Below the pieces are notes generated by a model, which saw nothing but the letters and a program-made list of their open reading frames with translations, was not told the DNA's origin and ran no database searches. The translations under genes and the position numbers were made by a program. Below, piece after piece: positions 6,081 through 10,221 of a stretch of 10,221 nucleotides of DNA; the first letter of the stretch is position 1, and each line of letters opens with the position of its first letter. This DNA is from Baffinella frigidus (lineage: Eukaryota > Cryptophyceae > Cryptomonadales > Baffinellaceae): the NCBI GenBank assembly GCA_026770585.1, contig MU646569.1, positions 504,799 to 515,019 of the forward strand, in the 5' to 3' direction.

Positions 6081-6190
6081 ATTCAGGCTTTCGGGTTTCG
6101 GGTTTCGGGTTTCGGATTTCGGGTTTGTGGTTCATGATTCAGGGTTTAGGGTTTGGGGTTGAGGATTGAGGGTTCAGGGGTTAGGGTCCA
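6081..6190 (+). repeat. TTTCGGG block and degenerate units
   Basis: About five TTTCGGG-type units (6087-6125) are followed by TTCAGGG, TTTAGGG, TTTGGGG and TTGAGGG single units. Confidence 0.88.
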
Positions 6191-6434
6191 GACTTTCCCA
6201 GACCCGTGACTTCGTAGACGCGTACAAGGCCGCTCGACAGCCCGACTGCAACTTGTCGCCCTGGTTTTGGGTTTTGGGTTTGGGGGTTGGGGTTTGGGTT
6301 TTCAGGTTTTGGTTTTAAATTATGGTGAGGATCAAAACGGTTCGGGGGTTAGGCAAGGTTTAGCGCGTATGGTTCGCGTTCCAAGGGTGTCCGTGTACTG
6401 CTGTCACGTCCCGAAAGTAGTACCGGGCTGTAAC
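6191..6434. other. Island with a TTTTGGG patch
   Basis: Low-copy sequence surrounds a short TTTTGGG/TTTGGGGG patch (6263-6310). An open frame crosses it from 6267 to 6548 but begins in the patch and ends in the tandem repeat beyond, so it is not called as a gene. GTCACGTCC at 6403-6411 is a direct copy of 6499-6507. Confidence 0.4.
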
Positions 6435-6494
6435 AAGGCGGTACAAAAAGGTACAAGCCGGTACAAAAAGTTACAAGCCGGTACAAAAAGTTAC
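6435..6494. repeat. 20-bp tandem repeat, three units
   Basis: Units lie at 6435-6454, 6455-6474 and 6475-6494, with consensus AAGCCGGTACAAAAAGTTAC. The second and third are identical and the first differs at two positions. The run is bracketed by GTCACGTCC on both sides (6403-6411 and 6499-6507). The unit is not telomere-like. Confidence 0.95.
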
Positions 6495-6634
6495 TACCGT
6501 CACGTCCAAATAAGCCGTCCATCTAACATATACAGGAGAATTTGCTAGCCACCTCCTACCGTAGGGCGACCCGTAGGTCATACAATCGGCACCCTTTAGG
6601 GTTTAGGGTGTACCATCGCGGAAGAGACGGGTTG

Positions 6635-6762
6635 GGTTTTAGGGTTTGGGGGTTTGGAGTCTGAGAGGGTCTGGGTCTGGGTATTTCTAGGGTCTGGGTC
6701 TGGGTATTTTTGTTTTGGAGGGGGGGCTACGGTTGTTGCATTGGGGTTTAGGGTTTGTGGTA
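6635..6762 (+). repeat. Degenerate heptamers with a repeated GGGTCTGGGTCTGG motif
   Basis: TTTAGGG and TTTGGGG-like units surround two close copies of AGGGTCTGGGTCTGGGTATT (about 6666-6685 and 6689-6708). Low-complexity sequence with no gene. Confidence 0.8.
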
Positions 6763-6950
6763 GGATACCATCGCGGGACAGGCGAATCTGCAAGAAGGCT
6801 TAGGGGTTTACGGTTGACCTAGCCCTTCGTAAACCCTCCGGGTATCGGGAGCGTTTCGGGAGGTTTGAGCGTGTACCATCGCGGCAGAGGCGGATCTGCG
6901 TAAGCGCAATTCTGCGGCGGGTCGGCTGGCACACGTAGCGGTCCTCTGAC

Positions 6951-7065
6951 TCACGTTGAAGGACTATCCCTAAGTTGACGTGCCGGGTTCGTGGTACACA
7001 TCCGTCAACTTTCGCGCGGGAAAGCGCCCGGGGGAGACGAATTGGTGAGCGAAAATAGACTGTGA
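6951..7065. repeat. Dispersed 115-bp inverted-repeat element, copy 2
   Basis: This is the partner of 3113-3230, about 3.8 kb away in the same orientation. It keeps GACTATCCCTAAGTTGACG, CATCCGTCAACTTTCGCGCG, GAATTGGTGAGC and AATAGACTG. It lies between two copies of the 30-bp motif. An open frame on the minus strand across it (6800-7156) is not conserved in copy 1. Confidence 0.8.
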
Positions 7066-7156
7066 GGGAGCTAGGAGGCGTACCGTCGCGACAGAGGCGG
7101 ATCTGTGAGAGGGCTAGGGAGTGTGTGGTGTAGGGTTCAAGTGCCGATGGGGCCAC

Positions 7157-7330
7157 AAGCCGCCGGCCGCCAAGTACGTTGATACCGCCCCCCCGGTTTA
7201 TTGGGCTTGTTTCTGAGGCGGGCCCGTTTCTTAAGGCTCATAGACTTTTGTATCACTCAACTCAAGCAAGGCTCAAGGGCCTGATGTAGGACCTGTATCG
7301 AGAGTAATAAAGAAGAAGACAGAAGAAGTT
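7157..7330. other. Low-copy island
   Basis: There is no supported gene. A purine-rich stretch with AATAAAGAAGAAGACAGAAG near 7306-7325 precedes the next G-rich edge. AAGGCTCATA at 7234 is shared with the 80-bp repeat at 3240 but the match does not extend. Confidence 0.4.
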
Positions 7331-7382
7331 TAGGGGGTACCGTCACAAGACAGGCGAATCTGCGTGACGCGCGCAGTGCTGG

Positions 7383-7543
7383 GAACCGCTATGCGAGCCA
7401 ACTGATCGTGGAACAGCCCCGCCGGCAGGCTCGTGAACGCCCGCGTGACCGGTCACGCGGACGCCGAAGCCAGACGGTCGGTCGTGACTGCCTTGCGTGT
7501 TCCCCCCTACACCCGAAGGATCAGTTGGCTCGCGTAGCGGTTC
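7383..7543. mobile_element. 161-bp inverted-repeat element with central palindrome
   Basis: The arms 7383-7407 and 7519-7543 are 25 bp long and reverse-complementary with one mismatch. They contain GCGAGCCAACTGATC and its complement. Between them lies a perfect 20-bp palindrome, CCGCGTGACCGGTCACGCGG (7441-7460), so a cruciform or long hairpin is possible. The right arm is part of a sequence also seen at 6921-6950 without the left arm. The element may therefore be an inverted duplication within a local repeat rather than a transposon. Confidence 0.7.
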
Positions 7544-7555
7544 TCTGACTTGGAC

Positions 7556-7680
7556 ACTAAACCCTACCTAAACCCTGAACCCTAAATCCTGAACCCTAAA
7601 CCCTAAACTTTAAACCCTAAACCCTCAACCCTCAACCCTAAACCCTACCTAACCCTACCCGACCAAACCCGCACACCCCA
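7556..7680 (-). repeat. Reversed telomere-like array (CCCTAAA orientation)
   Basis: The plus strand here is C-rich. Units are CCCTAAA, CCCTGAA, CCCTCAA and CCCTACCTAA, the complements of TTTAGGG, TTCAGGG, TTGAGGG and variants. It is the longest array in this orientation. The arrays on either side are G-rich on the plus strand. Confidence 0.95.
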
Positions 7681-7756
7681 CAACACGCTTAACAACCCTC
7701 CAGGGAAAAACAGCTCAAGGGTAACACGCGGCGACTAGCCCGCTGGCAGCACTCCG

Positions 7757-7810
7757 GGGTTCAGGGTTTAGGGTTTCGGGTTTAGGGTTTAGGGGTTGGG
7801 GGTTAGGGGG
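7757..7810 (+). repeat. TTTAGGG patch
   Basis: A few TTTAGGG and TTTCGGG units end in GGGGGTTAGGGGG, directly against the sixth copy of the 30-bp motif (7811). Confidence 0.85.
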
Positions 7811-7840
7811 TACCGTCACGAGACAGGCGAATCTGGGTGA

Positions 7841-8064
7841 TCGCAGTGCAGGGGCGGATGGGTTGGAGGGCGTAGAGGTTCTCGAATGAGACGGATTCCC
7901 CGTCCTCCGACTTGGTTTCCAGCACCTGCCGCGCGGAGATTATTTAATTAAAAAAACTCTGGTTTATTAAATCTTTTACATGAGACTACTACCCTGAAAC
8001 TGGTTAACAATCGTGCCGGTTATATTTACGTTTCGTGCGCCATCTCCAGTTCAATAAGTTGATT
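7841..8064. other. Low-copy island with an AT-rich core
   Basis: Positions 7938-8010 are clearly AT-rich compared with the surroundings. On the minus strand an AATAAA (7963-7968) lies about 430 bases beyond the stop codon at 8400-8402, so this could hold a 3' end signal for the gene at 8400-10130, but the distance makes that weak. No reading frame is convincing. Confidence 0.35.
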
Positions 8065-8430
8065 GGGGTTTAGGGTTTAGGAGGTGGGGGGTGGGGTAGG
8101 ATATCAGACCGAAAAGCCCCCGTCAGACTGCCCAATCGCCACGTATAGTCCGTCCCCTGTTTTGGGGTTTGGGGTTTAGGGTTGGGGGTTTGGGGTTTAG
8201 GGTTTAGGGATTAGGGATTAGGGTTTAGGGTTTCGGCTTAAAAGGTTGGGGTTTAGGGTTTAGGGTTTGGGGTTTAGGGTTTAGGGTTTGGGGTTTAGGG
8301 TTTAGGGTTTAGGGCTTAGGCTTTAGGGTTTAGGGTGTAGGGTTTAGGTTGTAGGGTTTAGGGTTCAGGGTTTAGGGTCTAGGGTTTAGGGTTTAGGGTT
8401 TAGGGTTTAGGGTTTTGGGTTGGGGGTTCC
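8065..8430 (+). repeat. Long TTTAGGG array
   Basis: A short patch lies at 8066-8090, a 65-bp spacer at 8093-8157, then near-continuous units from 8158 to 8430. The array is mainly TTTAGGG with TTTGGGG and ATTAGGG variants, the longest array near the canonical sequence. If the minus-strand gene is transcribed through it, this array would provide the last codons, a 3' UTR or an intron. Confidence 0.95.
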
Positions 8431-8446
8431 GGGTTTGAGACGAGAC

Positions 8447-8669
8447 CTGAGATGTCGATGCACGTGAGCTTAAAGTTCCAGATCACGACTTTCTTCCCAT
8501 CATCCACAACCACATCCTTCTCCACCTTCCCCTCCAGATCTTTCCTGTCCTTTCCGTCCCCCCCCCCCTCCCCATCCGCCCCCTCCTTCCCGCCCCCAGA
8601 AAGCAGGGCAGCCTTATCTTTCGCCTTCTTTCTTTGCGCAGGATCCTCGATGAGATCCAGCGGGTCAAC
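8447..8669 (-). CDS. Intact exon encoding a VDPLDLIEDP segment (protein unknown)
   Basis: Read on the minus strand, a good acceptor (CCTCCTGTGGTTTCCAG) precedes GTTGACCCG at 8669. The frame opens VDPLDLIEDPAQRKKAKDKA, then a Gly-rich stretch made by an 11-G run, then a charged stretch and KKVVIWNFKLTCIDIS. It stays open to TAA at 8400-8402, whose codons come from the telomere-like array. A possible but non-consensus donor (CAG/GTCTCG) lies at 8446/8447, where the unique sequence ends. The frame is uninterrupted across the G run, which argues for real coding. The VVIWNF stretch resembles a WD40 blade strand only faintly. I do not recognise the family. Three defective copies of its 5' part follow at higher coordinates. 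Confidence 0.55.
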
Positions 8670-8761
8670 CTGGAAACCACAGGAGGGTCATCATTTTGCA
8701 AGCCAACCACACAGCGAACTTCCAAGGGACTTTGAATAACCCCTAAGCGATAAGACCTAGA

Positions 8762-8808
8762 ACCCTACGGTAGGAAACCCGTAGGGTCATACGGGGGTTC
8801 CTACGGAT
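8762..8808. repeat. Hairpin with CCGTAGG motifs
   Basis: ACCCTACGG (8762-8770) and CCGTAGGGT (8779-8787) form a 9-bp perfect stem with an 8-base loop. TTCCTACGG follows at 8798-8806. A related CCGTAGGG...CCCGTAGG arrangement ending in TCATAC occurs near 6558-6582. Confidence 0.7.
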
Positions 8809-8825
8809 AAGTTAACGGAAACTGG

Positions 8826-8882
8826 CGGCAGCCTTATCCTTCGCCTTCTTTCTTTGGACAGGATCAGATCCAATGGGTCCAC
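8826..8882 (-). pseudogene. Defective exon copy B (VDPLDLI type)
   Basis: The acceptor context (CTCCTGTGGTTTCCAG) and GTGGACCCATTGGATCTGAT match the intact exon. Seven bases corresponding to the IED part are missing, probably by slippage between two ATC triplets. The frame is lost after VDPLDLI, and the similarity ends at 8826, so the Gly-rich and VVIWNF parts are absent. Confidence 0.75.
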
Positions 8883-9003
8883 CTGGAAACCACAGGAGAG
8901 TCGTCAGTTTGCAAGCTGAGGCGGGCCCGTGAAATCCTCTTTTTGAGATTTGGGGATTAAACTGTGTGGACCGCGCCAGGCCCGTCGAAACCGCGAAGAA
9001 GAG

Positions 9004-9071
9004 TCCTTTCTTTGCAGGAAGCCACCCACACAGCGGGTCCTTTCTTTGCAGGAAGCCACCCACACAGCGGG
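9004..9071. repeat. 34-bp tandem repeat, two identical units
   Basis: Units at 9004-9037 and 9038-9071 are identical. Each starts TCCTTTCTTTGCAGGAAGCC and ends CACACAGCGGG. A worn partial copy is at about 8694-8718. They lie in the presumed introns between exon copies. Confidence 0.95.
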
Positions 9072-9082
9072 CAACGAAGGGA

Positions 9083-9107
9083 TTTTCGGGCAGAAAATGC
9101 CCGAAAA
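9083..9107. repeat. Perfect 10-bp hairpin
   Basis: TTTTCGGGCA (9083-9092) and TGCCCGAAAA (9098-9107) pair perfectly around a 5-base GAAAA loop. It lies in the segment between exon copies B and C. Confidence 0.85.
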
Positions 9108-9171
9108 AGGCAAGCTTGTCATTTTGCTTATTCCTTTGGGAAGGGTCCTCGATCAGATCCAAGGGATCGAT
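9105..9171 (-). pseudogene. Exon copy C (IDPLDLIEDP type), diverged
   Basis: The acceptor CACCAG precedes ATCGATCCC at 9171. The frame reads IDPLDLIEDPSQRNKQNDKL and keeps the register of the intact exon, but the lysine-rich pattern is eroded and similarity stops near 9105. The frame then stays open far into sequence that contains the 34-bp repeats, which is probably chance. The original T-rich acceptor tract has been replaced by telomere-like sequence at 9176. Confidence 0.65.
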
Positions 9172-9175
9172 CTGG

Positions 9176-9284
9176 TGTGGGGTTTGGGGTTTAGGGTTTG
9201 GGGTTGAGGGTTTGGGGTCTAGTGTTTAGTGTGTAGGGTTGTGGGCTGAGGGTTGAGGTTTTAGTGTTTAGGGTTTATGGAATG
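9176..9284 (+). repeat. Degenerate telomere-like block between exon copies
   Basis: TTTGGGG, TTTAGGG, TTGAGGG and TTTAGTG units. The block separates exon copies C and D and replaces the sequence expected there. Confidence 0.88.
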
Positions 9285-9312
9285 GGATCGACCTTGGAAA
9301 CACAGGGTGGAG
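9284..9312 (-). pseudogene. Remnant exon copy D (VDP type)
   Basis: On the minus strand TTTCCAAG (instead of TTTCCAG) precedes GTCGATCCC at 9292. The frame reads VDPIP and then meets a stop where the telomere-like block begins. Only the exon start and part of the preceding intron are recognisable. Confidence 0.55.
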
Positions 9313-9475
9313 ACATGATGCCTCTCACACAACAAACAATCCCCGCCCACACCACGACCCAAAACTCACAAATCACTCACAGAGCACATCAACTAGAATT
9401 CCACATCAGATTCTCAAATCAAATCAAATCGTAATCCACATCAAATCAAATCGTAATCCACGTCATAAATCGCAC
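9313..9475. other. AT-rich interval with CAAAT repeats
   Basis: Runs of CAAATCAAAT followed by CGTAATCCACAT or CGTAATCCACGT occur at 9415-9441 and 9442-9463. Similar CAAATCAAATAG pieces are at 9549-9578 and 9589-9599, on the other side of exon copy 1. This is probably intron sequence duplicated together with the exons. Confidence 0.7.
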
Positions 9476-9539
9476 CTTCTTTTTCGGGCGTTCTTTCAGC
9501 ATATGCCGCGCGCTAACCGGGCGGCCAGACGCAAGGTCT
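9476..9539 (-). pseudogene. WD40-like exon copy 1, 5'-truncated
   Basis: The minus strand reads DLASGRPVSARHMLKERPKK and K, followed by the donor-like AAG/GTGCGA at 9476/9475. The frame is intact, but the first 13 residues of the intact copy and its acceptor are missing. It could still be used if another acceptor exists, so calling it a pseudo-exon is an inference. Confidence 0.6.
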
Positions 9540-9620
9540 CGACTCACACCAAATCAAATAGTAATCAAATCAAATAGTACGACTTAAACCAAATCAAATT
9601 GTGATCTACATCATGTTGCA

Positions 9621-9683
9621 GCTTCTTCTTCGGGCGTTTCTTGAGCATATACCGTGCTCCCAGCGGGCGGCCAGACACAGGTC
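9621..9683 (-). pseudogene. WD40-like exon copy 2, broken
   Basis: Similarity to copies 1 and 3 is clear (SGRPLGARYMLKKRPKKK). One base is missing near 9678 compared with copy 1, which shifts the frame. The donor GT is changed to CT after the AAGAAG end. The 5' part of the exon is absent. Confidence 0.7.
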
Positions 9684-9738
9684 ATGTGATGCCGAGGTCT
9701 AGCCCTCCTGTCTGTCTGTAGGCATGTCTGTCGTGTCT

Positions 9739-9772
9739 CGCGCGCGCGCGCTCGTTCACACACACACACACA
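9739..9772. repeat. (CG)n and (CA)n runs
   Basis: CGCGCGCGCGC (about 9739-9750) is followed by a run of eight CA (about 9757-9772). Both are potential Z-DNA formers. They lie between exon copies 2 and 3. Confidence 0.9.
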
Positions 9773-9814
9773 GCCAAAACATTGGCCATGAGAAATGGCA
9801 CAGCTCGGGCGTAC

Positions 9815-9916
9815 CTTCTTCTTCGGGCGTTCCTTGAGCATATGCCTCGCGCCAACCGGGCGGCCGGACGCAAGATCCCGCGCCAGCAGCAGCGAGTCGT
9901 CCCCCACCGTAAACAC
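9815..9916 (-). CDS. Intact 34-codon WD40-like exon (copy 3)
   Basis: The acceptor GGGCCCCGGCAG precedes GTGTTTACG at 9916, and the donor-like AAG/GTACGC lies at 9815/9814. The 102-base exon is exactly 34 codons in phase 0. It reads VFTVGDDSLLLARDLASGRP, then VGARHML and a basic KERPKKK end. The pattern 'VGDD.LL..DLASGRPV' resembles the last strands of a WD40 blade (usually '.GsDD..v.lWDl.tG..v'), with the usual Trp replaced by Arg. The WD40 call is therefore suggestive, not firm. If spliced to the exon at 8669, the phase is preserved. Confidence 0.55.
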
Positions 9917-10030
9917 CTGCCGGGGCCCATGACAAATTACTATATATATACATATATATAACCTCGAATAACTATATAATATATACACTTTTACGGAATT
10001 TTGCGATACATTTGTGTTGTTGAACAGATA
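9917..10030. other. AT-rich interval with (TA)n patches
   Basis: TATATATATA patches at about 9941-9960 and 9971-9983 lie upstream of copy 3 in the minus-strand sense. They occupy the same relative position as the long (AT)n at 10130-10221 upstream of copy 4. No gene is visible. Confidence 0.75.
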
Positions 10031-10112
10031 TGAGCATATGCCGCGCGCCAACCGGCCGGCCAGACGCAAGATCCCGCGCCAGCAGCAGCGAGTCGTCCCC
10101 CACCGTAAACAC
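10031..10112 (-). pseudogene. WD40-like exon copy 4, 3'-truncated
   Basis: The segment 10031-10127 matches 9835-9931 with about five substitutions, including the acceptor (CGCGGCAG) and the first 27 codons through HML. After HML the sequence changes completely, so the basic KERPKKK end and donor are missing. The frame runs on for about 18 more codons to a TAG near 9972. It is the youngest duplicate, judged by its similarity to copy 3. Confidence 0.7.
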
Positions 10113-10126
10113 CTGCCGCGGCCCAT

Positions 10127-10129
<3 letters not shown>

Positions 10130-10221
<92 letters not shown>
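10130..10221. repeat. (AT)46 microsatellite at the window end
   Basis: This is a perfect AT dinucleotide run of 92 bases cut by the window edge. It directly follows exon copy 4 and corresponds to the shorter TA patches beside copy 3. Confidence 0.98.

Larger units (their letters stand above)
6609..7840. repeat. Six dispersed copies of a roughly 30-bp motif
   Basis: Copies are at 6609-6630 (truncated), 6766-6794, 6873-6903, 7081-7110, 7338-7367 and 7811-7840. The left half reads about TACCRTCGCGRCAGAGGCGR and is followed by ATCTGNGTGA. Most are immediately preceded by a G-rich, often telomere-like end. Further sequence downstream is shared by some copies (GCAGTGC, and TTGGCT...GTAGCGGTYCTCTGAC), so the motif is probably the conserved left part of a longer degenerate element. 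On the minus strand the motif reads QIRLCRDGT in several copies, but the frames around it do not persist. Confidence 0.85.

Noticed and set aside
6800-7156. 118-codon minus-strand frame with repeated QIRLCRDGT
   Set aside because: The repeated peptide comes from the 30-bp DNA motif, which occurs in different frames elsewhere. The frame is not kept in other copies.
8812-9162. 116-codon minus-strand frame beginning within exon copy C
   Set aside because: Only the first 20 or so codons match an exon. The rest runs through duplicated 34-bp intron repeats and out of frame through copy B.
9611-10129. 172-codon minus-strand frame spanning exon copies 4 to 2
   Set aside because: It reads the exons in mixed frames through AT and CA repeats. 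The consistent frame, supported by splice-like sites and by the other copies, is the one given for 9815-9916.
1-10221. CRISPR array or bacterial defence system
   Set aside because: No set of equal-length repeats alternates with unique spacers, and there are no Cas-like frames. All arrays are contiguous tandem repeats.

Overview
The window looks like nuclear DNA of a eukaryote whose telomere repeat is probably the TTTAGGG type, which is known from land plants, many algae, dinoflagellates, chromerids and apicomplexans. The sequence alone does not identify the lineage. Roughly a third of the window is telomere-like heptamer DNA. The rest is short low-copy islands, non-autonomous inverted-repeat elements, minisatellites, dinucleotide repeats and, at the right end, fragments of an intron-containing gene on the minus strand. 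I see no bacterial-style operon, rRNA, tRNA or CRISPR.

Layout. Positions 1-1050 hold telomere-like blocks, each dominated by a different heptamer (TTTGGGG, TTTCGGG, TTCAGGG, TTTAGGG), broken by two short islands. Positions 1137-2680 hold local direct repeats, C-strand blocks, a 165-bp inverted-repeat element (1499-1663), 19-bp and 29-bp repeats and a TTTCAGG/TTCCGGG array. Positions 2769-2957 are a second inverted-repeat element, followed by dispersed 80-bp and 115-bp repeats. Positions 3330-4141 are a TTTGGGG array and a duplicated GA/GT microsatellite. Positions 4142-4680 are a low-copy island with only weak ORFs. Positions 4870-6310 are further heptamer arrays, including 13 perfect TTCAGGG units, around one low-copy island. 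Positions 6435-7915 hold a 20-bp tandem repeat, six copies of a roughly 30-bp motif found mostly next to G-rich sequence, a 161-bp inverted-repeat element with a perfect 20-bp palindrome, and a reversed (CCCTAAA) array. Positions 8065-8430 are a long TTTAGGG array.

The only credible coding material is at 8400-10130 on the minus strand. Two exon types have been tandemly copied. One encodes a short WD40-like segment (four copies, with 9815-9916 intact). The other encodes a VDPLDLIEDP segment followed by a lysine-rich stretch and a VVIWNF stretch (four copies, with the one at 8447-8669 intact). The two intact copies would join in phase 0 if spliced, while the others carry frameshifts, lost splice sites or truncations. 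The most likely reading is a decaying or expanding WD40-like gene at the edge of a subtelomere or of a large interstitial telomere-repeat region. Most other open frames are translations of simple repeats.
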